From NCBI RefSeq assembly GCF_018691265.1, contig NW_024881329.1, positions 186,001-250,000 on the forward strand: DNA of 64,000 nt. Direction: 5' to 3'. Positions 21,571-35,400 of this stretch are shown here, piece after piece (position 1 is the stretch's first letter; each line of letters opens with the position of its first letter). The DNA comes from Tyto alba (taxonomy: Eukaryota > Chordata > Aves > Strigiformes > Tytonidae). Position numbers and translations under genes: made by a program. The notes beneath the pieces are model-generated. The model was not told the origin of the DNA. It worked only from the letters and a program-made list of their open reading frames with translations, and searched no databases.

Positions 21571-23746
21571 GCGGTAGCAGAGGAAAGTTAAATTGCTGCT
21601 ATACTTTGTGTGACCCAGAGTTTGTATGAAACAGAGCACTTAGCCTTCATTAAACTTCTCTTTTCTTCAGATAAATATATTAAAAAATTATCACAATTTT
21701 TGTATAATATAGATGCTGTAAAAACAATAACCAGTGGGGTTTTCTGTATTAACTGGAGCCAAATCTGGATGCTAAAAAGATAAGTCTTTTGATTTAACTC
21801 TTGAGCACTTCAGTTTATGCCACTTGAATGTTAGCAATTATCCTTATCCCTTACCCTTCTAACAACCATAACTATGCTATGTATGACTGTAAATTAGCAG
21901 CCCTTTAGTGAAAACAGCAACTGTAGTTTTCATTTCGGGATAGTGGCACGAATCAAAATTTATTCCAAACTATTTTTCAGAATTTCACAGAATGGTCTGT
22001 CATCATGTCCACCATTTTGTCTTATAACTTGTCATCATAAATTCAAAAATAGAGCCTTTTAGCTGCAGACTAAGATCTACATATTTAGTTGAAAATATTT
22101 TAGAGGAGTTTTTTTTCCCAGTGTTGTACAAGGTAAAAATTTAAAAATGTCACAAAATGCAAGGCACTATTCAGAGCTCTGATTACCAAAGCAGATTATG
22201 GTTTACCAGAAGTCTCACTGCTTCCCATGAAGATCAGTTAACTGTACTAACATCTTAGATACTATATTTTTTTTTAGTTTGCTGATCATTACTAATAAAA
22301 TTGCAGAAGATATAGTTAAAAAATCTGTAAATTATATATTTAATGGGAAGACTACATTTCTAGTTCTTCCTTAATCTTTTTTCTAAACCTTTCCTCACTG
22401 GACTCCATCTATCCTTCTCTGTAACACTGAATATTTACAATTTCTTGTATTCTCAACACTAATCCACCTAACTGATTAAGACAAAACATTTTCCTATATC
22501 GTATTTTCTTCTGAGAAATATTGTTTGCTTACCAATCGATCCTTGCTTCAGTATGAGAAGATTCTACAAAGAATATCCCAAAGGAACAGATTCAGGTTGT
22601 TTTAAGGGGTGTTTTTAATGCAAGCAACACCATTTCCTTCTCTGGGAAGGGTGATCGCTGCTGTCACTTACAAAGAGCAATTAAGTCCTACTGATTCAGT
22701 CAGATAGACGGTGAACATTCACTCAGCTTTTAACATTATCAGCCAAGTTATCAAACAAACTAACAGTTCAGAGGCGCAGAAGAAACAGAAAGAAATCCTT
22801 ATTATGTCCTTTATTGAAAGCTTTTAATAGCTGCATTTTGCAAGTGAATATACGTTACCTGAGTCTAAACTTTTAAGATCTATTATGATACACTTAAGAA
22901 TGCATATTTTCTCATGGGTAGCTGAAAACTGTAAGCAGCAGATGCAGCGCAATTGCTAATGTTATCTTTTTTCCTAATCTATTTGCAAAATTTTCTGTAT
23001 TAAATTTCTGTAATACTTGCATTAAGTCTATAGATCAGTCTCGAATGAATTTCATGTTTGTATGAGTGTAAGTAGGTTCGCTTACTTTCTTTTGACTTTC
23101 ACATGTACTTTTTAACTAGTACCTCGTTGTTCTGAGAGTTACACAGTACTGAGGGTCTGTTTTTCAATTAGCAGTGCAGGCAGACCACAATAGTCCACTT
23201 TCTATTATGCAGTCAATGAAAAATCATACTCTTTATTCTTTGGCTTACAGGTTCTCACAGATTTCTTCCGTTTACTTCATCATCCCAAGAAATAGAAGCG
23301 AAAGAGGCCTTCTAGCCACTTCTAGACATCAAATTTGAGTAATAGATGTCAACTTTTTAGCATCAAATAAGAAAGGGTTTCCTGGAGTCTACTTATTCCT
23401 GCTTCCTAATAAGAGAGAGATGAAAGATTTAAGCCTAGTCTTAGATCTTCCATGACTCTTCCTTCATCAGAAAGAAATTAGAGAAAGAAGTAACCCAGTT
23501 TGATAATTGTAGACCCTTTGGGGTTTATTGTGTCTGGGGGATTGAAGGCCTCTTATAAGACTCAAACTACATGTATATATTATACAGAAAGTAATTATTC
23601 CCTGCTTTGGATCAGGAACATTTACAGTGGTTGGTTAAACTTCATGTTTTGGGGAAATCCAAAGATTTATAAAGACCATGTCAGTAATGGATTTATGTCA
23701 GTACATTTCCTACATCTTCCTATTGCAGTTGCATGAAAATAATGGG
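21571..23746. other. Intergenic DNA
   Basis: AT-rich, no gene seen. The stretch at about 22,620-22,960 has the balanced, repeat-free look of conserved non-coding DNA, but this cannot be judged from one sequence. Confidence 0.5.

Positions 23747-23774
<28 letters not shown>
23747..23774. repeat. A28 homopolymer
   Basis: Uninterrupted A run on the plus strand. The 250 bp upstream were checked for a retrocopy and no known coding sequence was recognised, so it is listed only as a simple repeat. Confidence 0.95.
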
Positions 23775-23777
<3 letters not shown>

Positions 23778-26700
23778 TCTTTTTCAGGTACTAGAAGAGT
23801 GCTGGTATTACATATATAATGAAAAACCTTGCAGTGTCCTTTTATCTTTTGAATTTAATGGCTTAGTCTGTTGAAGATCACATAGTTTGTAGATTGACAC
23901 AATGTGCACCTCTTGCATCCCCATTTCTCTAGGCTCCTGTTTTTCACTCCATATAGCTAACTTCTGATTGTTTTGGTCAGACAGGGTATAGAGTTGACTT
24001 CTGTAACTACCTGAGTATCATGAAGGAGGAAAAAAGTAGAGATAAATGTCTTCTTATGTTAAGATTTTCTTGATATTTTGCTCAGAAAATTATCCCTGTC
24101 AGGTTTTCTTTTGCCTTCCTTTAAATTCTCCAAAAGAAGTTCAGAAAAGCATCGACTATGATTAAAGAGCTGATTTCTTTTTTTATATGCAAGAAATGAA
24201 TAAAATAAAACTTCTTGTTAACTGTAAAAGTCTCAAAAGTTTATGAAGGAAACTAAATGGATTAATTTCCATAGACTTTCTGCATATAAAACTGCTCTCC
24301 TGGCTCTCCTCTTACTAGTCAATGAAAAAAAGGCCCTTGAAAAAAGGGCATTCAGTCAAAGTTGTGAAGGACCATTATTCTAGCAAATCTTGCATGTTAT
24401 TTATTAGAAGGCAAGAGTTATTTGACCTTTAAGCTTCAGTGGATGTCTTTAATAGGTGGTACAGTTCACTATCATTCTTTAAATGTTGTTTTCTCCCCAA
24501 GTATATAATCATCTTATGACCCAGTCTTTAGAGGATGCTTGTTGAAATTGTTTAAATAATAACAGAAGAAATACTGCTTTGTAGAGGAAGGTAAACAATT
24601 TCTGGAATTTATCACACCAACTTGAACGGTCAGACATCAGAAGAAAAGCTATTAGTCTAGGCTGTTGAATACATTGTGTATATACAAGGGAATGTCTTCT
24701 GATTTTATGATTATTTCAATTTCCAAATATAAAGGGATTTGTGTAAAAAGTGCTGTAGGAGTACAATGTACTCTTTGTCCAATTTTAACACAACCACCAC
24801 AATTTAATTCCCTTACCACAGATGAGCCTGACTTCTTTATTTGTAGATTCACATCTCTTTCAATCTTTACTTGTGCTTTCTAAATGTATTTTTTGGTGTA
24901 TATTTCAAAGTTTATTTTGTCAGGTAAAAAGTAATTTTAAAAACTTACTTTACAGTTCAGTGTGCAAAAAAATATGAGCTCAGTGTATCATCTTTATCTT
25001 CTTAAAGTATGGATTAAATGCTTTCACAGAACATGTAAACTTTCAGAACAAGAACAATTTAATTTCTTGGCAGAGTAAGTTATTTCTTACTATGCTAATT
25101 GCAGTACAACAACTAAAATGTTACTGGTTCCTGAGTCAGCCTAATCTCTCTACACATAAACTGCAAATGCTAGCTTTCTGTCTCAACAGTTCTTTCCTCT
25201 ATAGAGATTGTAATAATCTTCTGGTATGCAATTTAATCTTCTGGTTCACCTGAGAAGAAAGAATAATGATTTCAAGGATTACCTTAAGCAAGAGCAAAAA
25301 TAAAAAATGCAGCAACATACTGGATCTGGAAAGACCAATCATGCCAGATGTGATATTCCTTTGTCTTGGCTCCTGTTTTCCGATGGCATGCACCTATAGT
25401 TGCTAAAATTTGCGCTAATATAATTTGGACTGTAAACACAATGAAAGATGTCTTCTCGAGAGATTTCTACAGGAGATGTACCTTCACATCATTTTCTGTT
25501 CATGAAGAATGAAGGTGATGTCTAACATGGATTCCAGTCGTGATTTATGAACTGATTTATTTATCTGTTTGATCTGATTTCTTGTGGTTGCACTTCTGCC
25601 CATTGTTAGTCCATGTCTCTGTCACTAAAGACAAAAAAATTCATCAGGGACAGTTCCATCTCACCACCAAGACTAGTGAGACTGAACACGTCTGCTGTCC
25701 ATCTGCTATTGCAGTTGTTTTTGATGAAAACATGTGTCTAGTGTAGCTGATCATACACGTTGACCTTTAGCCAGAATTCCGTGTTTGCCGTAGTTGCATG
25801 GAATGGAGCATTTTTATCCAGGCCACTTGTCAGAAGCAAAGCAATGCTTGCTAGACATGCTATCCAAAAATTCATAAATGCAGCATAAAGCTTTGTTGTT
25901 ATTGAAGGGAAGTAAGAGCATCATTTATTGAAATTTTTTAAATTTAAATCAACCAATAGTCATAGAAATCACTATTAGCTAGTTACCACAGCTCATTCAG
26001 ACTCAATACTTATTCATATGGGCATTAATGGCATTGCTAGCAAGATGACTACAGTTAGTAATAATGTCATCACTCTCTCACACACATGCACACATATATA
26101 TAGAATGTGTATATTCTAAGCGAGGTTTGGTTTTCACACAGATATTTATCTTGAGGTTTTTTTGTTAACCCTCTTTTGAACAGAGCAAAAACAGAAGAAT
26201 CCTTACATTTTCTTTCAATAACCATGAAAAGGAGGAGCTGCTGAAAGCATTCAGAGTATTGAGCAATCTTACCTCTACCAGTAGCCTCTCAGAAACTGTA
26301 TAGGAAAAAAAGACTTAGCGCCTCTTATTTTATGGTAGCACTAAGACACATCAATCAAGCAGAATGGGAGTGCACTGTTTGGTAGGGGTTAAAATATCCG
26401 TATGTAAAAGGCAAAACCAAAAAATCCAGTGTCCCTGGAGAACTGCTGCCAAAAAAACATCCATAAAAAAAGTTTGGAGCCTCCTCAGTACACTAAAAAA
26501 GAATGTAGGCTAAAAAAAAAAATCAATTCTGTTTTCCCAGTGACAGGCCCCTGCTCAAAGGCCTGGTTTGCAAGACAAATGAGGGTAGTAAATTTGTTCT
26601 ACCTGTCTTCCCAATAGCCAAAGCACAGGATAACCTAGACTATTCTGAGACTTGATGTAATATCTGATCAAGGAGAGACTTAAAATGGCTGCTTCCAGAG

Positions 26701-29700
26701 TTATCTGGCCTTTTGTGCACAGAAGCTGTGTGCTCTGTGTCTGGCAGTATTTATAAAGGGGATATTTCTCAGATATTGGACAAATATTAAAGCTTTTTCC
26801 TAGTGGATCAACGCTGAATCAAGTGTGTCTTGATTCTATGCCATTTTGAAAACTGTCTGTTATTGATGGTAGCCAGACATGAATTTCAGACTTCAAATTG
26901 ATTACTTCTTCGCACTTCTAGCTGAGGAAAAGTTATGTTGACTCTGTACAGTCTTCTCAGATATTACTTCAAAGGACTTGAACTTGCAGAATAACAAGAC
27001 TAATTTGCTCTGAGCAAAAGCTAGCTAACAGTTTCTATCAATTACCAATAGACAGATGCAAACTCTAAGAAAAAAATTAAATTCAATTTTTCATGGGGTC
27101 TTTTGGATTGCTATCTTTGGAATTTCACACACTTTTATTACACAGCACCAAGCAAATCAAGAAACCTCAGCAAAGGCAAACACCATGTAGAAAATTCACC
27201 AAACTGTGTTTCTGATTAGCTTCTTGGTTTGCTATTGAATCTGCTACCTCTTACAGCTTTGTACTTCTGAAAGAAGTAAATAATAGGAATGCTTAAAAAG
27301 GGACATCCATGGGCAAATGAGCTTGTCACAGAGTCCTGTATCTTCTAACTTGCCTACATTTTATTCCTTCTATTTTCTCCATCTATACCCATTTAATGTT
27401 GTCTGTTCTTTGGGCAAACAGAAATAAAAGGACAACATTTTCAAATCCCAGTGTACCAGGGGAATATGTTACCATATTTCTGTTTACTATTGTTGTTCTA
27501 TTTTTCCTAGAAGTTACTTGGGGATTTTGTGTTTTTACATGGAGGAAAGAAACATCTATTCTATTTGTCAAGTAGAGAAAATCATTATTTGGTTGAACAA
27601 TTAACCTAGACTGTAAAGTTTAGAAGTACTGTTCCAGGGGCATATTTTAATAGCTTTCACCTTTTTATTATCAGTATAAAAATGTCATCAGAAGGTTTAG
27701 GGATTCATGTTTTTGCAGAGTTTGAACCAGCAGCTTCATTGTGAATTTATCTTTCTTAGACATGTAACAGGAAAAATTTAGTACTTTCCAAGTCACTCCT
27801 ACTGGATGACATTTTGTATATTACTTGGAGTAAAATGATTACCAACTTGGTCTATGAGATTATATTAATTTGGCAATAAAACTAAAGTAAGAATGATTCA
27901 TACCTCTTTTGGAACTTTTATTTCAAGGTATTTATAGGTTCAGGAAGACATCATTGCACATGTATTGATGGCTATATTCAGAACCATAACATTATATTTT
28001 TCAGGAAGTAAGTTTCATGCCATCTAGATTCAGGTGTACAAATACCTAAATTAGGAATCAGTGAGGTCTCAAGAAAGTGATTCTGAATATTTGTTAGTAA
28101 TTTCTTTCTCTGCTGAAAATATGAGCAGCTAAGATCCTAAGATTCTTAGTTAGATGTTAAAAGTAGATGGCATGAACGTCTCTTTATTTAAAAAAAAAAA
28201 AAGGAAATTACACTTGCCTACATTTCTTAGAAGCCTTTAAAATAAGATTTAAATGTTTTACAAAAGTATAAATTCGTTCTTCAGCACTTCAGCCACAAAT
28301 GACTGATTTATAAGCCAGTCTTGTCTTCACTATAAGATTATACTTTATTTCTTTCCACATAGAATATAAAAAGTTCATTCTTCATCTGAAGTTTTAATTC
28401 TCTAAATATACAAATCCTGAGGTAAAACAAATGAGTAGGTTTTCTTCAGATCAGTTCAATGGTTAGATACTTCTCTGTGTGTTTATTCCTTCTTTCTTTC
28501 TTCCTTTCTTTCAGCATAGCATTTCAGTTGTTACTGAAAATTTACAGGCTTCATTTTCCCTAAATAATCAAATAAAGAAAATTAAATAAACCAGAAAAAA
28601 GCAGAAATATGCCCGGCAGACAGCTAGCTTACTAGTTTTCGTGTATAATTAAATAATATTTATCAAATAAGCTTTGTATATACTGAAAAAACAAGAAACA
28701 TTATAGACTATTAAAGTACTTATGCCTGGTTTTTGTTAGATATCTGTGTCTTGAAAAGGTAAGTGGTGTGCATTAGTACTTCAAGAAGAAAACAAACAAT
28801 TTCAAAAATGTTTCTGTAGTAAACACTTATTCCAAGGTAGATTTTGCTAGCTTGATAAAAATAGGAATAACTATGCTTATTTTGTTTCCAGATTATTGTT
28901 TTCTATATATCCTGGATAACATTAATACATCTTTGTGAAACAAATTCATATCAGTAGCAGCAGAATCTGCCATGACCCACATGTTACAATTTAACAAATA
29001 AATGAAATAGCATGGGTAGCCAAAAGGACTGCCTCCATTATTGGGTAAAGATATAAAAACATGCATAAATACAGACCCTTGCTCTTCCATCTGCCATTTG
29101 CTAATCAAAATGACTTACTCTAGTCCTTGAAAGTTAGTAAAGTTAGTAAAGTCTGAAAGTCTGAAGTTGAAAGTCTGGTGAAGGTTAAAAAGAGGTGCTT
29201 CATAATAAAAAATACAATACACATTTTGACAGATGTCCTAGTTACAAAATGATATTCTGTGGGAAGATGAGTGTTTTCCCAACAGGAGATTTTAAATTAC
29301 ATAAAGATTGTATCTGGTATTTTGGATTAGGAACAACAAGTAGCTGAGCAAAGGTGGATTCAGGGGGGCAAAAGAGGAAAAAAGTTGTCTTATTACTTGT
29401 GGACATTTCCCTAGGCCAAAAAAAAAAAGAAAAGATTTTAAAATTCCCTTTGTAAAATTATGTGGAAACCATTGGAGTAGGATTTACTTTGCTTACCTAC
29501 TTTCAGGCAGCTGCATATTATCTCGTCAGTTATCTTAGCTCCATTAGGGTTAAGAGACCTCTTCAGTATGACCATTGGAATTTAAAAGTGCAAATATATC
29601 TGACTGTAGATAACTGTGTATTTTAAGATGAGATAGGTCACTTTCTGGACTCTATTGACTATCTGTCTCTCAACTATAATGGCCACTTGAACAACTAGTT

Positions 29701-29889
29701 CTTATATAAATACCTACACTGTGGACATGGAAACTCAGTTACTTACCAAGTAGTCAAAATCATATTTTGCAACATGCCAAATCTAGTTACTTTATGGATA
29801 ATGAGAGTAAAATTCTTGTTTATAAGGGGAAGGCTTTTGTGTTCCATCAGCTTTCAGTTGTCTACTCTGACTTGTTGTCACCTTTATAA
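23775..29889. other. Intergenic DNA
   Basis: About 6 kb of AT-rich sequence with no recognisable gene or transposon. Contains a short CT-rich tract at about 28487-28514 and a cluster of AAGTTAGTA/AAGTCTG short direct repeats at 29131-29178. Confidence 0.6.
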
Positions 29890-30105
29890 GTGAACTGGTT
29901 TTGGCTGGGAAAGATTTCATTCTCTTCATAGCAGCTCATTTACCGAAACCATTCCTTGATTCTATAACAGCAGTGTTTCAGCTATTGCTGAGCAGTGCTT
30001 GAACAACATCAAGGCTTTCTCTATTTCTTGTTGCCCCATGGAGAGGTACAAGGACGTGGGAGGGGACACAGCTGGGGCAGCTGTACCCAGCTTCAATATA
30101 CGTTC
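29890..30105 (+). mobile_element. Degenerate ERVL-type LTR fragment
   Basis: Plus-strand similarity to a common avian ERVL LTR family: CTGGTTTTGGCTGGGAAAG near the start, CATTCTCTTCATAGCAGCTC, then GCTATTGCTGAGCAGTGCTT, then AAGGCTTTCTCTATTTCTTG and a GTGGGAGGGGACACAGCTGG block. Recognised from the general form of this family. Both ends are lost and divergence is high. Not closely related to the two solo LTRs at 11 and 14 kb. Confidence 0.65.
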
Positions 30106-30416
30106 AATGGATTTCAATATTCCTACTATCTGACTGGTGTGGCAGCACCAGCTTCCTGACTGACTTTGTCAGAAAATTTGTTTAGTTCATGTAAACGTAG
30201 CCTTCTTTCAAAAATTTCTGCTGATAAGTGATATTCTGATCCTATATTACCCTACTGGTAACATACTTACCCTTGTAAGTATAATTAGTACAGCAGTCAA
30301 CTGCTATAGGAAGTACGCTATATATTTTGTAAGTCGACATTTATTCTCACTGATGAATTCAAGACTGAAGTGAAATTGGACTTCAGCTGAATGTGGAAAA
30401 AGATAATGGATGAAAG

Positions 30417-31138
30417 CACAAACCCAGGCTGGGCCCTCGAGGGGTGGCTGGAGAGCAGCCCCAAGGAGAGGGACTGGGGGGGTCGGTGGGGGGAAAACTG
30501 CCCGTGAGGCAGCCCCGTGCGCTGGCAGCCCAGAACCCACCCGTGCCCTGGGCTGCAGCCAGAGCGGGGGGGGCAGCAGGGCCAGGGAGGGGATTGTCCC
30601 CCTCTGCTCCGCTCTGGGGAGACCCCCCTGCAGTGCTGGGGCCAGCTCGGGGGCCCCCAACAGCAGAAGGACACGGAGCTGCTCGAGCGGGGCCAGAGGA
30701 GGCCACGGAGATGCTGGGGGGGCTGGAGCAGCTCCCCTGGGGGGCCGGGCTGAGAGAGTTGGGGGGTTCAGCCTGGAGAGGAGAAGGCTCCGGGGGGACC
30801 TTCGAGCAGCCTCCCAGGGCTTAAAGGGGGGGCAGGGAAGGGGGGGGGGACTCTGGGTCAGGGGGTGGAGGTAGGATGAGGGGTGATGGTTTTAAACTGA
30901 AAAAGGGCAGATTTGAATTAGATGTAAGGCAGAAATTGTTCCCTGTGTGGGGGGTGAGGCGCTGGCCCAGGGTGCCCAGAGCAGCTGTGGGTGCCCCCTC
31001 CCTGGAAGGGTTCAAGGCCAGGTTGGACGGGGCTGGGAGCCCCCTGGGCTGGGGGAAGGGGGCCCTGCCCGGGGCAGGGGGGCACTGGGGGGGCTTTGAG
31101 GTCCATTTCAACCCAAACTATTCTATGATTTTATGATA
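30417..31138 (+). mobile_element. CR1 3' end, unusually G-rich
   Basis: 5'-truncated CR1, about 720 bp, plus strand. It follows the CR1 ORF2 C-terminal region and 3'UTR throughout (e.g. GGTTTTAAACTGAAAAAGGG, then CAGATTTGAATTAGATGTAA), and ends in CR1 terminal repeats TTCTATGATTTTATGAT at 31121-31137. Many positions that are A or T in typical CR1 are G or C here, giving long G runs on the plus strand. Spurious frames up to 154 codons result. Confidence 0.92.
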
Positions 31139-33609
31139 TTGTCACAATTGAGCTTATAATCCTTAAAGTTTTGTGTATTAACATTAAAACAGTATCTAAA
31201 GTCCCACTTACAAACAGCTGGTAAGGACTTGCTGAAATCCTTGGTATTTTAAAAGCTAAACTCAGAGTACAAGTGGTTGGAAGATTTCATTGTATAGTGT
31301 GGAGAAACAATGGAAATGCTTTTGCTGCCTTATTCAGCAGCAGACATCTTCTGAATTTATCAGAGAACTTTCTTTGATCTTGCTGCAAGGTAAAAACGAG
31401 GCACGCACTTTTCATTTGCTCCCTTTCAGATAAACTGAGATGCTTCAATTTTGAATTAGGTTGCTCCAGGTTTTCACTGGGAAAAATAAACACTTCAAGA
31501 GGAACAGAATGGAAGAATTATCGCTGTCTCATCTGTTAAATGGCATTCATGTCTTTGATTTGACACAATGAGTGATCATTTTTTCCTTATTTTATTCATT
31601 TACCATGCAAGTTAACTGAAACTACAGCAGTAAGTAATGCAAGGTAATTATTTTGCAAAATAATTCTGAAGAACGATACTGTTGATTAAAGCCTGTTTCT
31701 GTGATAGATTTCAACCTGAAGAAAACTGGCTTGCTAACAAAAAAAACCTAACCACAAAGTTGGAAAACCTCATTTTGTGTTGTCCTAAGGTTTCTTTGAA
31801 TTATGACAATTCATGAATGTGGTTTCAAATTTCAAACTGTGCTTGTTAAAATGTCATATGTTCCTTCTTCACTTGTATCCCAGGTATGATAAAGTTAACT
31901 AATGAAAAAAAAAAGATGTAATTGACTGGATAAAACAGAACAACTTGCCACATATTATAGCTACTTTCTCTTCTTGCTAAGGTCCTATAGATACTGTATG
32001 CATAATACTAGTAATTGCTGCAGGTTTTAATGACTAAGAAAAAACTTTACCTTTGAAGTAGCCGCTCTTTTTTTCTGATCTGAACCTCAGTTATTAGAAA
32101 TAGCTAGATCATTTTATTTTCCATGATTTCTGTCACCACAGAGATCTTGCTTTTGGTTTCAGAAATTGTTGCCATATCTTTCAAGAGCACCACATTTTTC
32201 TGTTAGTTATCACTCTATGGCCTAGAGTTAGAAAATGACATTCATAGTTTATACAAATGAAATTTACTCATTTTGTGTATATTTATGGTTAGCTTGCTTA
32301 TTTTATTTGCATTTTATTCCTGCATTAACTCCTATTTGAAGAGTGTATGTGATATTTAGGGAAATTTTAATGCTTTGAAAGTCATTTCAATATTTAGAGG
32401 TGTCTAAAATATTTTTTTATTAGACTTCTGTAAACGAAGACCTTTAAAATGCAATTGGTGTCAACCATGAAACCTTGTGAGTCATTCTGGGCTATTAAGA
32501 AGCAGACTCATCTTTTCTCAAGACAGCATTTTTAAAACAAAGCACTAATTCATAGACTATTCAGAAAACATTTAAATAGTAAAGTAGTCCTCTCATTGGC
32601 AAAATAATTCCACTGTAAGTGATGAGAATTACGTTAATTTGTGTGCACTTCCATGTATCCTTATCATTCTGTTTTCTAGATACTGTTTTATTGCTCAGTC
32701 TGGTTCTTTGGATATTCTACATATTGAATTTTGCTGAAATAGTTTTCACCCTTTGACTTTTTCTTTCTCTTTTATTTGTTCTGAACTTTTTCCTCTCCCC
32801 ACCCTGCCAACGAAACTGTTCATAAAGCTTAAGGGAACTGAGCAGGACTTGGTTTAAGGTGAGGGGTGTGAAAATATTGTCCCAGTCATAATCAGTTCTT
32901 TTAAAATAAGCACTACCCTTATACTAAATGCAGTATGTGGAGGTGTTTAACACTAAGCTTCCCTATTAAGCACTGTTTAAATAGCTTCTAATTAAAAAAA
33001 AAAAAAACAACAGACTACACCCATAAATTTAGGGTTCTAACTCTGTATTTGGTTACCTTAATATATTATTTGTTTACCTGTAAATTCTAATTAACCTCTT
33101 CTGCATCCATTTGCCTGTAATATTAAGTCTTTATAAATTTGTGATGCTTCTTGTTTGTGGTTTTACATTTAGTTGGAATCAGACTAAACAAATCTAAACC
33201 TTCAATATATATCTAACCTTATTTAGGAAACCTCTCCAAGCAGTTTTACCTTGTAACACTGATCAAGCATGTATAATTCATGCGATTAAAAACTGTTACA
33301 GTCAGATCTAAGCAAAAACATATGACTGCTGTTCCTTCCCTACTTATGGCTTTGGAAGGAAAGCCATCATAAGAATCTCATTTTTTCTCACTTTCCCCTC
33401 CTGCAGAGATTTTAAAGGCAGCAAATAAGGTGGGGATTCGGTTCCCCATGTAGTTATAAACTGCATTCACTGGTGTTGCTTTTCCAACTATGACATTCAC
33501 TTTGATGCAACACAAGCATAAAAGCACATAATTTCATAATATATCTTTGTTAGGCTATTGACAACCATATCTGAGTAGAATGTGCACAGGAAAATTGGGA
33601 TAAACTATA
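31139..33609. other. Intergenic DNA
   Basis: AT-rich, A-tract at about 32994-33007. No gene or recognisable repeat. Confidence 0.6.
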
Positions 33610-33920
33610 ATTACTCAGTCCGGCCTTTGAACGCGACACAGAAATCCGCAGTCTATTCATGTGATGGGCATTATGAGATGCTGTTGAGTGCAGACACACA
33701 GAACAGCTCGTTCGGGAGCACAGACACATGAGCTACTCGTCTGTAAGCGTCTGCTGTATGCATACACACCCTCTAGCAGGCAGTCCAACTGTAGCTGGTT
33801 TACCTTAGCAGTGAGTGTTCGGTATGAAGCTATGCCTCTCCATGTATACTGATCACAGCCATTGTGCAAGCTATATGGGCCTGAGTTCCCTCCGCTCATT
33901 CAGCTGTACTGCAGTCTTTC
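33610..33920. other. Unassigned CpG-containing block
   Basis: About 310 bp with several CpGs and balanced composition inside AT-rich DNA, with fairly sharp edges. An 80-codon frame on the minus strand (33657-33899) has no recognisable homology. Could be an old LTR or other transposon remnant, or a conserved element; I cannot assign it. Confidence 0.35.
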
Positions 33921-34119
33921 CCTTAAAACTGCCTTTATCCTACACTTTTTTATTTTTACCATCTTTTCTCCTACAAAATTGATAGTGAGCCTCTAGCTTT
34001 CATCTTCTATGCCAGTTTTCTCTTACTCTACCATTTTAGATTAGGTATATTTCCTTTTCCAGTTTTCCTTTTCTTTAATTTTTAATTTTGTCTTTTGCTT
34101 GGTCCTTTTCCATTTGAGA

Positions 34120-34223
34120 GATATATCTAGAGATATATATCTATGTCTATAGATATATATCTCTCTATATATATGCTCATTCTTTTATGGACATATATAT
34201 TGCCCATTCTTTTATGGACATAT
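34120..34223. repeat. AT microsatellite with 27-bp tandem duplication
   Basis: AGATATATCT-type interrupted TA/GATA repeat (about 34120-34175) followed by two copies of CATTCTTTTATGGACATAT at 34178-34196 and 34205-34223, a period of 27 bp. Confidence 0.9.
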
Positions 34224-35400
34224 TCCTATCATAGAGGTTAATTTTTAATCTTTAATACATCTAAGTGAAAATTTGGATTCAGATGCCCTTCAGGTGCTGT
34301 AAATCCCAGGAAATTAAAATATCTTTGGTACACATCCAGAAACAACTTTTGAGAAATATCTTGAGATGTAAAAGTCAACAATCCTTGGCACCCGTACCGA
34401 ACACTTCATTTTTATCTGCGTGACTTCCTGCAACTTGTAACCCAAAACAGGCTGACATTCCTTGCTGTTATGAGTTGTGAGAGGTAATATTGTCCATCCA
34501 CATTTAGCCTGTAACAAATACTGCTGACCAACATAATGGCTTATGACAAGGTCTTGAGCTCTGTTTCCCACAAGTAAGCCTCATCAGAGAGAAAAATCTA
34601 CTACTATCTTGTTACTGTTCCATGACATATGTCTGCCATACAGGTACCTAAAAACTAACAGATGACAGTTTTAAGGCTTAGCTTTGTTATCTCCAGTGTC
34701 CAACACTGTTGCACCTGCTCCCAGATCTGCTCCCAGAGAAGTCTGGGAATGCAGTCATTCCATCCTCAGCACCCTCCAGTTCATGGCATTCTTGTTGGAC
34801 AACTTATGCAATTAGAGAAAATGTTTGTGCCTCTGATCCTGAGTTACTTCTTGTATCTCATGATGAGTAGTTGCCCACTGGAGGATCAGCTGTAATCATT
34901 TCCTTTCTATTGAAAACTAGTTGGTGTTTATTCCCTCTTCAACTCTGGTTTTTTTTAGAAATCTGGTGAGACTCTTTCCTCCAGTGGGAGACCCTATATG
35001 ATGTATATTTGATTTTCAGTACTACCCTCACCCCCCATGACAGTTCTTAAGTGCTTAGCAACTTAATTGCTGCTGCAGCTTTTCACTTGCACTTACAGTT
35101 AACCTCTTCTAGCAGAACTGGACCCACAGAACCAGGCAAAGACTCCCCTGTCTGCGCGTGATGACTGCTTAGAGACCAAAGGGCCTGGCTACCTCTACTC
35201 AGATTCTGTAAAACTGGTAAATAGATCGCATCCATTGCCTTTCAGTAAATACTAAATATGTAGTCCTTGCAATAGTTTAGAAAATAAGTGTACTTCCACC
35301 TTTAAGGATGGAAGGCTTAAGGATGAAATTGCAGTATCTTGAGATCAGACAATTCTTTAGAGGAGAAAAAAAAGAGTGGATGCTAGTGGTACTCTACTTG
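34224..35400. other. Intergenic DNA
   Basis: No gene or recognisable repeat seen. Confidence 0.55.

Noticed and set aside
23500..23774. Possible processed retrocopy ending in A28
   Set aside because: The upstream 78-codon frame resembles nothing known and no target duplication was evident around the A run.
30410..31136. Overlapping frames up to 154 codons
   Set aside because: All lie in the G-rich CR1 3' end and reflect lack of A/T for stop codons.
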